A stretch of 64,000 nucleotides of DNA from Blepharisma stoltei (lineage: Eukaryota > Ciliophora > Heterotrichea > Heterotrichida > Blepharismidae). The stretch is taken from contig CAJZBQ010000013.1 in NCBI GenBank assembly GCA_914767885.1, positions 558,001 through 622,000 on the forward strand, given 5' to 3'. Positions 41,543 to 51,796 of the stretch are shown one piece after another (position 1 is the first letter of the stretch; each line of letters opens with the position of its first letter). Position numbers and translations under genes: made by a program. The notes under the pieces were generated by a model. It saw only the letters and a program-made list of their open reading frames with translations. It was not told where the DNA came from and ran no database searches.

Positions 41543-43616
41543 ATGAAGAATGGCGAGTCCTCTGCTCTTGAAAGATTGAAGCGATCACGAAGCCAAGATG
41601 TGTTAGATAGAAAATTGCCTGTTAGCTTGAAAGATTTTATGTAAGGACTATTAAGAGAAATCTCTAAAGAGAGAGTGAATAAAGTCAGAAGTGGACAAAG
41701 GCTTGCAAGCACTGTAGATTTGCAAAAGAAGAAATTCTTACTCCCCCCCCTTTAAATTGGAACAAAATATCGGTAAAATTTCCACTTTTTTGGTAAATTA
41801 ACCCCCCTTTAAATTCGAACAAAATTTTAATTTTATAATAAAAAATTATATATAATTTTTATCTAAAAGTTTTGATATAAGTTAAATGTTTTTTCTTAAC
41901 TAAAATTAAAAATTTAGTTATATCTTGCTCATTTTTAAAGAAAAAAGTATAAAAGAACATCTTTTTTAAATAAATTTATTATCCTTAATTGCTAAATTTT
42001 TAAAAAAAAATTAATTTTTTTTTTTAAAAATTTTTCAAAAAAAAATTTTTGTTTTTTTTTGATAAAAATGATATTTTTTATTTGGATAGTTTTGATATAA
42101 ATTCAATAGGAATTCTTTATAAAATTTCAAAATTTAGTTATTTCTTGCTTTATTTTAAAGAATAGAGTATAAATAATATCTTATTTAAACAAAATTAGCA
42201 CTTTGATCGATAAATTTTCTAAAATTTTTTTTTTTTTAATTTTTTTTATCAATAAAAATAATAATTTTTGTGTAAATAATTTTGATACCAATTAATAGTG
42301 GCGTATTAACTAATAATGAAAATTTAGTTATATCTTGCTTTGTTTTAAAGGATAAAGAGTAAATAGCATTTTATTAAACAAATTTATTAATCTAATTCGA
42401 TAAGTTTTTGAAATTTTGTTTTGTTGAAATTTTTATATATTTTATAAAAAATTTTATATTGATATTTTTTTTTAAAAAAATAAAATTAACCCCCCTTTAA
42501 ATTGGAACAAAATTTTTAGTTCCAATTTAAAGGGGGGGGAGTTAGTGAAAGATGAATTAAATGCAATAAAGAATGAAAAGCTAAACGAGGCTGTGCTTAG
42601 AAAAAGCAGGTCAGACCTGAAACTGCAATCGCTGAATGTAACCCCAAAAAGAGTTGAATATGAAAATACTGGAAAACTATTGGAAAACAATAAATTCGTT
42701 GAAGCTCATCCTGCTCCAAAACCCATGTCTTGCTCACTCCCCCCCTCGAAGTTCGACCAAGATATAGCGAAAATTCCTATTTTTTTGGAAAATTAACCTC
42801 CCTCAAAGTTCGACCAAGACCTATATAAATTTACTAGGAAAATATTATTTTTCAAAAATTTTAATCTATGTGGGGGTGAGCTTGCGATTTTTGTATTCAA
42901 GTTCTAAAAAAGCGTTACAAAAACCATCTTGCACTATTTTTTCTAACCCTTACACCCTCTCAACCATACAGAAGAATATGATAAATATTTATTTTTTTTT
43001 AACTACTAAATTATATAAAACAAATTCTATATAATTTTTTTTAAAAAAAATTTTTCTTAACGCCCCTCGAAGTTCGACCAAAAAGATCTTGGTCGAACTT
43101 CGAGGGGGGGAGTCAGCGAGAAAGCTAAGTTCTGCCATGCAAGAATATTTGGAAGTTCCTGAGTTCTCTCCTGAATTAGAAAAGAAGAAAACCAGCAATT
43201 TAGACTCGTTTTTCATAGAAAAATTCCAATATATCAGCAGCTATTTAGATTCAAACAAGAATTCTGTTCACCTCCCGAAAATCAGCGAGGTTTTCAGCGC
43301 TGAAAGAAAATCAACAGCTGATAAAAAGAAAATAAACCAAATTGAAAATAAAATTAAATCAAAATCCAAGGACCCATTCAAGAGAAAAATGCTGTTTATT
43401 GATAAAATGATTAAAGAAGAAATAAGAGCATCAATACTCCAGCAACAAACGAAAGAAGAAAACTTGCAGAAAACCGTCAACACAATTGAATTTGCAAGAA
43501 ATAAAAAAATTTACATACCGCCTGATAAGAGATTTGTAAGATTAAACATCAAAGCGAAAAATTTGCTACAGAAATTTGATGAAAATTTTGTGAATACCTA
43601 TAGGAGTCAGGAATAA
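41543..43616 (+). CDS. uncharacterised charged protein with an intron and two T elements
   Basis: ATG 41543 to TAA 43614-43616. Removing the 15-nt intron (41641-41655), T12 (804 bp with one TTA) and T13 (379 bp with one TCA) gives 291 residues in frame: KDFI-EISKERV at the intron, QKKKFL-VKDELNAIKNE at T12, PMSCS-ARKLSSAMQE at T13. The product is rich in Lys, Glu and Ser with helical segments (NKKIYIPPDKRFVRLNI near the end) and no recognised domain. It is notable for carrying two IESs of different password families. Confidence 0.8.
41641..41655 (+). other. 15-nt intron
   Basis: GTAAGGACTATTAAG. It contains an in-frame TAA (ATG-TAA); removing it joins AT to A to make Ile and keeps 30 further codons open up to T12. 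Confidence 0.85.
41741..42541. mobile_element. T12: long TIR element (family B) with internal tandem repeats
   Basis: 801 bp between TTA repeats (41738-41740, 42542-42544). Left end: password TTTAAATTGGAAC, a spacer with AAAATTTCCACTTTTTTGG, then AATTAACCCCCC and a second password copy. Right end: AATTAACCCCCC with the password followed by its inverted copy and GGGGGGGGAG. The interior has three diverged tandem copies of about 190-220 bp (starting near 41868, 42089 and 42281), each with TTTTGATA, AAATTTAGTTAT and TCTTGCT. Confidence 0.93.
42737..43112. mobile_element. T13: TIR element (family C) flanked by TCA
   Basis: 376 bp between TCA repeats (42734-42736, 43113-43115). The password is TCGAAGTTCGACC, itself partly palindromic. 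Left end has the outer copy, a spacer with AAATTCCTATTTTTTTGG, AATTAACCTCCC and an inner copy; right end is the palindrome around AAAAAGATCTT. Same architecture as families A and B, different password. Excision restores the host frame. Confidence 0.93.
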
Positions 43617-43632
43617 TAAATAATGATATTTT

Positions 43633-43932
43633 TTAGTTTTGTCCTTTCTCAATGAATTGCTTGATTCTGTTTAATAAATCGTCTTTGACGGCATCAGGAA
43701 GTGTCAGTTTAGCATGAGGTCGAATTTCGTCAACTAAACCTTTAACAGTTGTGGCTTCTAATGGACGACTTCTTATAATATTTCAGCAATGCTGTTTTAA
43801 ATCGTCAACATATCCACACTTTTGTAGGCTTTCTCTAACATATTCTTTCAGCCTTGTTTTTTCTCCAGTCTGAGTTAGCTTTTGCTCGATTGCCGCTTTT
43901 CGTTGTGCTAAAGCTAATTCTTGTTGGTTCAT
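43633..43932 (-). CDS. ENY2: ENY2/Sus1 transcription and mRNA-export factor
   Basis: ATG 43932 to TAA 43633-43635, 99 residues, with one TGA (Trp, in QHCWNIIRSR). The whole chain aligns with ENY2/Sus1: IEQKLTQTGEKTRLKEYVR, LQKCGYVDDLKQHC, TTVKGLVDEIRPHAKLTLPD, VKDDLLNRIKQFIEKG, the small all-helical clamp protein. It serves in the SAGA deubiquitinase module and the TREX-2 complex at nuclear pores. The gene ends 16 bp beyond the convergent neighbour's stop. Confidence 0.93.
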
Positions 43933-44203
43933 ATTTTTTGTATAAATTTGAATAAGATAGGACTATTTCAGTTTTTTTATTTGCATTTAGAAGCATATAT
44001 TTATATTTGAATTAAATAATGTTTCATTTGAATTTTATGCATGTCTGAGGCATAAAATGTGTTATTATTGCTTAAAGACTAAGAGTATATATTATAAAGA
44101 GAGATTATAAGTTTATTGTCCTCAATTTGAAAGTCAGAAGACGAATTCTCTGTATAACCATGAAATAATTAAAAAATATTGGAGTTGAATATAAGTTAAA
44201 TAA

Positions 44204-45219
44204 ATGAGTATTGATCATGTTCAAGGAACAATAGAGCTATTGAGAAGTGCTAGCAAAGCTGCACTTTCTCCAATGAAGTTCCGATTCAAAAAAGAGCTCT
44301 GCCCTGACCACTTGCCGCCTGCAGTGCTGTTTCCACACGAGCCAAGATTGAAAATAAGATCAAAATCAACAACCAGAATTGGCAAACGTCAAAAGTCATT
44401 GAAGCAAGAACTTGACAGAGAATATAAAGACCTAATACTTAAAACCGATCGGTTAATGCATAAAAAGGTTACTGAAAAAGAAGAAGGCCATTTGGATCTT
44501 ACAAGGATTTCTCCTTTAAAACTCCCATATGTTATTCGAGATCTTGCCAAAAGAACAGCTGTAATTACCAAATTAAAAACAAGCAAAACTTATAAGTTCC
44601 TGGATTCTTCAAAACTAGCTAACGACTCAAAAAGTTTCATAAAGGGAGATTTTACTATAAGAATGAACACTAACTCCCCCCCCATCCTTGATCGAACGAT
44701 TGACTGTAAAAATTCCTAAAAAATTGGGAAAATTAACCCCCATCCTTGATCGAACGATTTTCATATCATGCAAAAATTTATATATATATAAAAATATATT
44801 AGTTATCAAAAGTTTGGGAAGATGTGCATAATGAAGTTGTTTTCAGAGACTTTGAGACGACAGAAAGCTTCGGAATCAACCATTCGAAGTGATTTAGTCA
44901 TCAATCAGGGCTTAAAAAACTCAATAATCTAATAAAATAGAGATTCTTTTAAAATTTTTAAAAAAAAATTTAATTTAATAAGAAACAAATTAAAAATTTT
45001 ATACAGTTTAAAGGGGTAACTAATAAATCAAAATATTAAAAATTGGTATTTTTATGAGATTAATTCAATTTTTTGCTGTAAAAATAATTATTAAATACTA
45101 CTCTTAACACTCTTATTTAAAAGTAAATAAAAATATATATATATATTTTATTTTATATATAAAATGACGGCGAGTCGTTCGATCAAGGATGGGGGGGGAG
45201 TAAGTATATAAATATTTAA
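44204..45219 (+). CDS. uncharacterised basic protein, 3' end interrupted by T14
   Basis: ATG 44204. Excising T14 with one TAA moves the end to TAA 45217-45219 and gives 161 residues ending MNTKYINI; unexcised, the frame would run into T14 and stop at 44719. Basic, with KIRSKSTTRIGKRQKSLKQE and a helical part (QELDREYKDLILKTDRLMHKK). No domain recognised. Only the last six residues depend on the excision, so the effect of IES retention would be small here. Confidence 0.72.
44674..45200. mobile_element. T14: TIR element (family D)
   Basis: 527 bp between TAA repeats (44671-44673, 45201-45203). Password ATCCTTGATCGAACGA. Left end has outer and inner copies separated by a spacer with AAAATTCCTAAAAAATTGGG and AATTAACCCCC. 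Right end has only one inverted copy (TCGTTCGATCAAGGATGGGG), so its palindrome is missing. The interior is very AT-rich. Confidence 0.92.
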
Positions 45220-45269
45220 ATTATTCTTAGTCTCGACAATAATGCTTCTTATAGACTTGCTTTTCTATT

Positions 45270-46077
45270 TTACCTATTATTCTGAGACACTCTTCGATAA
45301 ATTGTGTTGAATTGTGCTTGGTGGACTTCATAGCCGTTGTCATTAATATCTCGGTGAGCGATTCTTTGTTGCAGCACTAATAAGCAAAATATTGTGAATG
45401 ATAAAGAGTAGCAGGATATGTATAATGATAGGTCTGTTGGCAGCATTGGAGATATAATCAGCACAATCAGGTATCCTACTATACTTACTAATACCCAAAA
45501 GCAAGCCACCCAACTCTAATTATAATTTACTCTTAAATACAAAATAAACAAAATTGACAAGCTCAGCCAAAAAATATCTCATAAATAAAACAATAATATT
45601 GGCTTGTTAGGGAGATATAACACAATCCCTGATATTTTTGCTAAAATCAGCTGATTATCATTTGCAATGCAGTTTAAAACAAAATAAGCTAAAATAGCAA
45701 AAACTAAAACAGTAGCGAAAATTCCCACATTCGCCCAGCTTAGAATTTTCTCAAGTAAAAACAATTTGTGCTTTTTCGCGTGAAAACAAAGCACATCTGA
45801 AAGAATTACAAATATTGCAGGACTTATAAAAGTAATTAGGAAAAGCCTTGCAAAGCATAAATTGTACAACGTATAGCTATTATCTCACCCAAAGCCAATT
45901 GCAATTACCCTAATCAAAACTTACCATACTATTTATAGATTGAAGGAGTCCAAGTCAAAACAAAAGAATGTAAGATTTCTGAGCTTTTATTCCTCCGCAC
46001 GATCACGCCATAAAAATCAACCCATGAAGCCCAAGGGAGCCAAAATAAGCTGCAGTGACCACAGTTGAACCAGGCAT
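45270..46077 (-). CDS. polytopic membrane protein
   Basis: ATG 46077 to TAA 45270-45272, about 263 residues. Six or seven hydrophobic helices are seen (VVTAAYFGSLGLHGLIFMAW, SYILLFWLGLLQSINS, LFLITFISPAIFVILSDVL, WANVGIFATVLVFAILAYFV, IFWLSLSILFILYL, VACFWVLVSIVGYLIVLII, LYISCYSLSFTIFCLLVL), with several TGA-coded Trp. A 15-nt GT...AG intron candidate (45910-45924) removes an in-frame TAG, but 16 bases must go to keep the frame; a spare G in the run TAGGGTAA just after it would explain this. No family is recognised. Confidence 0.65.
45910..45924 (-). other. probable 15-nt intron with one-base discrepancy
   Basis: Coding-strand GTAAGTTTTGATTAG. Removal takes out the in-frame TAG but leaves reading one base off; the next base is in a GGG run, so a one-base assembly error is possible. 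Confidence 0.6.
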
Positions 46078-46111
46078 TTATTTAATTTTTATTGAATTTA
46101 TATATTGATTA

Positions 46112-47308
46112 ATGAATAAATCCCGGAAAACAGGATTTGACTGCCCACCACATCTTTTACAAGTGTTAGCTTGGATTCTCGAATTTGCTACAATTTTTGT
46201 GTTTTATTTTTTTATTGTCCCAATCCAGTCACTTTTGAATCAAATTTTAATGTCAGTTTTATTTGGGATTTTTCAATTAGCCTTTATTTACCATGCATTT
46301 CTTTTAACGAAATCTGACCCTACAGACTCAACCTTAAGGCAGAAACCAAGAATAATTCGTTCAACTGATGCATACTTGACATATTGCTCTTTATGTGTTT
46401 CTGAAGTAAGTAATGATAGTAAGCATTGTATGAAATGCAATAGATGTGTCAGCAAGTTTGACCATCATTGCAATTTTGTGAATAATTGCATTGGGAAAGC
46501 TTAATTTTTAATTAAACTTATCCAAAAGTCCTGTAAATCTAAAGAATACAAGCCAGTACGACCTTAAAAAGGCTGCTCTGCTGGGATGATTATACGACGC
46601 TATGCCGCGCGTCTGCAAAGGTTGTCCTTCATGGAAACTAAAAGCAGTTGAATTTCTTGTCAGCTCTCAGCCAAAATGGAAATCTGAGACCGAGAAAGTA
46701 TATCTCTAGCTCTGCTGGGAAGCCCCTTTCCAACCCTCAGCACATTGCCTTCCGCGGAAAAACCTTGATCTGCAGTAAAGTATGCAGCCAATTAGCTCGA
46801 CATTGTTTCTGACCAACCAGCCTTCCTATCCGCGGTTATCAGCCATAAAAGCGTCAAGAGAGTGAGTTGGATTGCCCAGGCCATTTTAATGTATGGCGTT
46901 AGGAAATGCAATTATTGAATATTTATAAAAGTAATAATATTGTTGGAAATGATGGAAGTAATATTTCTAGTTTGCTGCTCTTATGTTATTTATATTTGAA
47001 ATTTTGACTCAAATCATATAAAAGATGTGATAAACGGAATTTATGGAGATAACTCAGAATTTGGGCTAATAATAGCATGCTGAATATTAGGGGTGCTATC
47101 TCTAATTATTTTATTGGCAAATGGATATTTAATTTCATTGCACGTTTGGCTAATAACACATAAAATAACAACATATGAGCTGATATGCAAAAAAAGATTA
47201 AAAAAAACAGGTTTCGACTCATCTGTAAATATTGATTCAGATGAGACAAAAATAATCCCTTCAGCCCTGACAGGATCTTCCAAAAGGAATATACATGCAA
47301 GCTCTTAA
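46112..47308 (+). CDS. DHHC palmitoyltransferase, interrupted by R8
   Basis: ATG 46112 to TAA 47306-47308; removing R8 (408 bp) gives 262 residues. Four membrane helices: two before and two after the Cys-rich domain. The catalytic domain reads [39 protein letters not shown], then across R8 CNYWIFIKVI (zinc ligands and DHHC present; the usual P-W after DHHC is N-F). A cytosolic tail follows. These enzymes S-acylate membrane-associated proteins, possibly including the CDPK of this window. R8 sits right after the catalytic motif. Confidence 0.92.
46499..46906 (+). mobile_element. R8: retroposon-like insertion, imperfect 11-bp TSD
   Basis: Direct repeats GCATTGGGAAA (46488-46498) and GCGTTAGGAAA (46896-46906) differ at two sites. 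Landmarks AAAATGGAAATCTGAG, CCCCTTTCCAACC and the tail AGGCCATTTTAATGTATGG. 408 bp. No TA in the repeats. Confidence 0.85.
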
Positions 47309-47486
47309 TAAATAAGTGTATTTATATAAAACATTTTTTTTGCATCTATAAATTATTTTTCATTTTCACGATTTGCTATATTGCCGTGAGTAGCTATAAG
47401 CTTTAAAGTACTTGAGAAAATAAAATAAAAATACATTTCAGGATTAAAATTCAATAAACTTTATTAAATATCTGTGTGTAATTAAT

Positions 47487-47849
47487 ATGAGTGAAAATGA
47501 ATGGGGTATCCGACTATTTGAATGTTTTCGAAATCCTCAAATGTTTGCGTGGGCAATATTTGTTCCATGAGGAACAGCTTGTATGCATGCTAGTGAAGCG
47601 AAAATTTTAATGAAATCAAAAGATGAATCAGTAGCCCTTAAAAGATTTTTGTGCAATGCATGCTTATGCTGTTTTGGCTGTGCTTGAAATAGGAGAGCTT
47701 TAAGGAAAGAGTTGGTACTTGATGGGAATTATTTTATTGATCTTATGCTTTGAATATTCTGTCCATGCTGTGCTGCTACACAAGAATGGCAAGAAGTCAT
47801 GGTGAAAAAAGATAAAGATTCAAAAGTAGCTATTTGGAATTTAGCATAA
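47487..47849 (+). CDS. PLAC8-family Cys-rich membrane protein
   Basis: ATG 47487 to TAA 47847-47849, 120 residues; three TGAs are Trp, so no standard-code frame shows it. The Cys-rich pattern is that of the PLAC8 family: WGIRLFECFRNPQMFAWAIFVPWGTACMHA, then CNACLCCFGCAWNRRALRKE, then WIFCPCCAATQEWQEV. Two short hydrophobic stretches suggest membrane association. Members act as cell-size regulators or divalent-cation channels/transport proteins; the role here is not known. Confidence 0.85.
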
Positions 47850-48588
47850 TTTTAGCATCAGATATGAGGTATAAAATATAGGAAAACGCAATATATTAAA
47901 GGAATTATATAAAATTTAAAAATCATAATTAATCTATACTTTATATAAATTATGATATCTTTTATATTATAATTTATGAAATTAATAACTCTCTGGTGAG
48001 ATATTTTTTGCTAAATAACAAGTTTATAAAAAATTCTGTATAGCCCTGAGCTTTTTTGGATCACTTTAGGCTATATATATAAATATTTATCTTCTTAAAA
48101 ATCCGAACTTGCAAATATTTGAAACAAAATCTGAATTAATTTATAAATTTGATCTATAGAATCTTATTTCATATTCGCTATATCAAAATATTTTATTTAA
48201 GCCAAAAAAAATTATATTAAAAAATATTTGGCACTACCAAGGGATTTTTCGAACTGCTTGCTCGTTAACTTATGGGGGTATAATCAGAGATCTGCAGATT
48301 TAATCCTGAATGGAGATCTATGTGATTTTTTTTTAATTTTATGCATTATTAAAGAAATAATTTTAAAAAGACTCCACATGCTCATTATTCAAATTGCTAT
48401 TAAACTTAGCCATTTAGCCCTGCACGATAATCTATCTAATTTTCAAAGCTGTATGCATAAAGAGTCTAATATAAAAATGTGATCTAGCCAATTTATATGG
48501 TTATTCCACTATAATTAAACCAAATTTACTCGTTTCACTAATTTAAAAACAGATTATTGCTCACTCAAAGTTTCCAAAAGTATTTAAC
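47850..48588. other. AT-rich intergenic region
   Basis: 739 bp between the PLAC8 gene and eS19. An open frame at 48228-48482 has no domain and starts inside AT-rich DNA; I do not regard it as a gene. Nothing else is recognisable. Confidence 0.55.
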
Positions 48589-50617
48589 TTAAGCTGCTTG
48601 AGAAATTTGTTTGGCAATGCTATCAAGCTCTTGCTGTCCTTTCTTGGTGATTCTTCTTCCACCATGCTTTCCTCCCTCAATTTCTTCAGTATCGACTTCA
48701 ACAATTCCTTGTTTTTCAAGCTGTGCTAATAAATATCTCACAATTTTTCCTGATCCAGTCACAAAGTGGCGAGGGGTTGTGCCGTAGTTTTTGCTTCCTC
48801 CGTAAATCTTTTGGAGAGCACTGATCCCCAAATGACGTCTAAGATAAACTTTTCTGGCAAGAGCTGCAGCTCTAATGTAAAGCCAGTCTTTGTCATATGG
48901 AGCGAGTTGTCTATTGACGCCTGTCTTTACAAAGTCTGCCCATAATTTAAATTAAACGATTAAACTGATCATAAGCAGGCAAGCCTATAGCCTCTGCCTA
49001 GCCTCAGCCCCAAGAATAGCCGCCTCCATATATCTCGGAGTTCAAATGAGGAAAATGGAAGGCTTCCATTTTGGATTTCCTGTCTGAACCACCTATCAAG
49101 GGATCAGCTCCCTAGGGCGGAGCCACCGTATGTAACGATGACCCCCCCTCAATCTTCATGTCTACTGCAACACAAAAATTTTTCGAAAAAATTTTCATGC
49201 CTACTGCAACACAACATTTTTATAAAAAATAATTAATGCATTTTTCTCTAGGTGAGTTTCTCAAAAACCCCATAAAACAGCGCTGCTGTAGGCGTTTCAA
49301 TGACGTTCTCATCGAGATTTGGACGGCTATTGCCATTGCTCGCCATTTTATTAAACTTATCTAGCTAAAAAGTAGAGAAAAATTTAAGATGCGCATCTAA
49401 AATTTGCTGCAAGAGGATTAGGATTATTACAGACAGGCGCTAGCCATATTGGTGGCACAATCACCAAAGACCTCCCGTGCAGAAGGTTCTACCGCTTTTC
49501 GACTCCAACCCAGAGGGTCTATTCCTCTTGCGAGTGCCCTTCCGGTACCTTCTGTCTCCTCCTTGCGGCTTCAGTCTTGAGTGGGCGGCTTATGGATTTC
49601 TGCGTCCCTGCTACGGGCAATTGGAGTAGTTTGATTCCAAGGATCAGCTCCTTAGAGTCTATCGGGTGTCAAAGTACCTTCCTTCTACAGCTACACGAAA
49701 AAGACTGTTCCCCTGTGGCCTGGGCAAAAACACAGTTTCTCGGTAGAGGAATGCCCATGGGTCCTCGGATCAAAAGGACGTTGTTGAGCGCATCTATTTC
49801 CAACCACAGGAAAGCAGCCCAAACCTGCCCGGATATACACTTCTTGAGCCTGCGTCTGATTCTCGGCTCGGAGTCCGTCCCAGTTCGCATTAGCCATAAG
49901 GTCTGGAATGCTGCGCAAAGAGGGTATGCTGACACGTGTCGCCATTTTAATATATATAATTTGTTGCAAGAGACATGAAAATTATTATTTTTTTTATATA
50001 TAATTTGCTGCAAGAGACATGAAAATTATTATTTTTTTTATATAAAATTTTATATAATGTATTGGTAATATTTTGATTTTAAGATGCCAAAAAAATTTTG
50101 ACATGCCATTATATATAAAACTGAGTCTATGGTATGCTAAAATTTTTTTGACATTTTAAAATCAATTTACCATAAATAAGCAAAATGAAATTTATGCAAG
50201 GGATTATATTAAAAAATTGCATTTTTGTTGCAATAGACATGAAGATTGAGGGGGGAGGTCATCGTTATAACCCCGATTATCCCGACTAGGGAAGACCATG
50301 AGGTAGGCAAAGCCTGTCAAGCCCATCTGGCAGAGACAGGAAAACCTTTGGGAAAAAAATTCCCTCTTCGTGAATTCATCCCCAAGCCTGAAGGTCTACT
50401 TCAAAAAGGTATAGACACTGTTTTCGGCTTCATCAGGATAGCCATCCCTGCTCAATAGGAATTACGCCTTGGAGTCCAATTTCCGTCAATATCACCTTTT
50501 ATTTCTCTCTGCCCATGAAGGAATTTCGATTTTGTCTGTTCTTTTTAAGTACGCAGCATAAGCAGCTATGAACTCGGCTGCTGATACATCCTTCACTACT
50601 AGTGCCTTACGGTCCAT
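48589..50617 (-). CDS. RPS19: ribosomal protein eS19, interrupted by R9
   Basis: ATG 50617 to TAA 48589-48591. Removing R9 (1573 bp) gives 151 residues. The first 34 codons (VVKDVSAAEFIAAYAAYLKR, KIEIPSWA) lie at 50516-50617 and the rest (DFVKTGVNRQLAPYDKDW, YIRAAALARKVYLR, KIYGGSKNYGTTPRHF, KHGGRRITKKGQQELDSIA) at 48589-48943, together a complete eS19. The protein belongs to the head of the small ribosomal subunit and is needed for 18S rRNA maturation. Because it is essential, this locus can work only if R9 is removed precisely in the somatic nucleus, unless another copy exists. Confidence 0.95.
49135..50265. mobile_element. T15: TIR element (family F), TA-flanked, nested in R9
   Basis: Inverted ends ACGATGACCCCCCCTCAAT... 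and ...ATTGAGGGGGGAGGTCATCGT, flanked by TA (49133-49134, 50266-50267). Password CAATCTTCATGTC, followed by TACTGCAACA. It differs from the other T families by a longer outermost stretch and a TA rather than TNA repeat. The right part has a tandem duplication of about 45 bp (ATAATTTGTTGCAAGAGACA / ATAATTTGCTGCAAGAGACA, about 49956 and 50001). 1131 bp, of which 557 are R10. Confidence 0.82.
49416..49972 (+). mobile_element. R10: retroposon-like insertion nested in T15
   Basis: Direct repeats AATTTGCTGCAAGAG (49401-49415) and AATTTGTTGCAAGAG (49958-49972). Landmarks AAACCTGCCCGGATATACAC and tail GTCGCCATTTTAATATAT. 557 bp. Confidence 0.88.
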
Positions 50618-50828
50618 CTGTGCCACAAATTAATATGGCCATTTTGCATAATCTGGGAAGATAGAGAGGCTATAGAGAAAGAGAAAATGATTTTGCGATG
50701 GCCAAAAGGAGAAATATTCAATTTTGATGGGAAAAAGACAAGCGAGTTTATTGGGTGATGTGAAATTTTTGAGATTAAAAATGAGATGAGGAAGAAAAAT
50801 AATTAGAGATCATAAGAGTTTTATTAAA

Positions 50829-51275
50829 ATGAATAACATTTTCCAATCTAATGGAATTTTAGGGCTGTATTCCAAAGAATTAAGTGATGTGAAAGAATTG
50901 CCAATCGGTAACAGTCAAGATATTAATGAAAAACACAAAATTTTTAAAGAGAAAGTTGAGAGTTTTTATAAGACCAGAAAAGAAAACGAAGATGAGTCTA
51001 TTTCAATCCAGCTTGAAACGAACTATGATGAAGAACACAAAAAGCTGCTCGAATCCAGTGAAAAACTCAAAAACTTTTGCGAAGAAATTGAATCAGAGCT
51101 AAATACAAACAAAGAGCTTATTTCCGATTTAGAAGAAACTTCAGAATCGAACAACTACCTCGCCCAGAAATTGAGACAAAAAGCAAAAGAGTTAATAAAT
51201 AAAGCAACCTATCCCTGCTTGACAGCTATTATTGTGATTTTGCTTATAATGATTCTTATAGAGCTTTGTTATTAA
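50829..51275 (+). CDS. tail-anchored coiled-coil (SNARE-like) protein
   Basis: ATG 50829 to TAA 51273-51275, 148 residues. Residues about 65-125 form a heptad-rich helix (KKLLESSEKLKNFCEEIESE, SDLEETSESNNYLAQKLRQK), leading straight into a C-terminal membrane helix (PCLTAIIVILLIMILIELCY). This layout and length match Qb/Qc-type SNAREs, but the central polar layer is not obvious, so SNARE is a suggestion only. It would face the cytosol. Confidence 0.65.
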   Translation: MNNIFQSNGILGLYSKELSDVKELPIGNSQDINEKHKIFKEKVESFYKTRKENEDESISIQLETNYDEEHKKLLESSEKLKNFCEEIESELNTNKELISDLEETSESNNYLAQKLRQKAKELINKATYPCLTAIIVILLIMILIELCY

Positions 51276-51298
51276 CATAAGTTTGTAATAGCTTAACT

Positions 51299-51769
51299 AT
51301 GGATAAAGAATATCATAATAGGAAAGAATCATCCGCATCTCCAGGCACCAAAAAAGAGCGCATAATCCGGTTTTGCTATCGTTTATATTCTTCTGAAGGA
51401 AATCGAGCCAAAAACATCATGGTTATCCACAAAACGAAAAATTCTTATGCTCCCAATAACTGGTTTCATCCATCGCGAAACCCTATGCATATGAGCTTCA
51501 AGAAAAAACAAAAACCGCTGACCCCGATGTCGGCAGCGATCAGGTCATCTTTTAACACAGCAATGAACGCAACATTTACAGAAGGATGCTTGCATGAATA
51601 CTCGCCGCCAATTACCAGTAGAAAACACAACAATGGATATGTTCCGCACGAATCTTGATACTACAAAGATCAGTCTGTAACCAAAATGCTTTTATCATCT
51701 CCAGGCAGACTTAAAACAACTCAAAATTATTCAAGATTTCAGCTGACGAAAAGTAGTTTTAATAATTAA
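51299..51769 (+). CDS. uncharacterised basic protein
   Basis: ATG 51299 to TAA 51767-51769, 156 residues, with TGA as Trp at 51656-51658 (ESWYYKDQS). Rich in Lys, Ser and Asn with RIIRFCYRLYSSEGNRAKN, then a probably disordered tail with SPPITSRKHNNGY and SSPGRLKTT. It starts 23 bp after the preceding stop and ends 27 bp before the next start. No domain recognised. Confidence 0.65.
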
Positions 51770-51796
51770 TGTAATTTCACCTAATTTAGATAAATA

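Larger units (their letters stand above)
48944..50516. mobile_element. R9: compound insertion in eS19, 9-bp TSD
   Basis: Direct repeat TCTGCCCAT at 48935-48943 and 50508-50516. The outer DNA (48944-49134 and 50266-50516) is GC-richer than the genes and reads as the two halves of one element, split by T15, which in turn holds R10. So three insertions occurred in order. The outer part lacks a convincing R tail. Confidence 0.85.

Noticed and set aside
48228-48482. 84-codon open frame between PLAC8 and eS19
   Set aside because: No domain, AT-rich biased composition, no supporting start context; likely chance.
49577-50013. Several overlapping frames of about 80-130 codons within R10
   Set aside because: They lie in a nested retroposon, on both strands, with no domain; expected in GC-richer repeat DNA.
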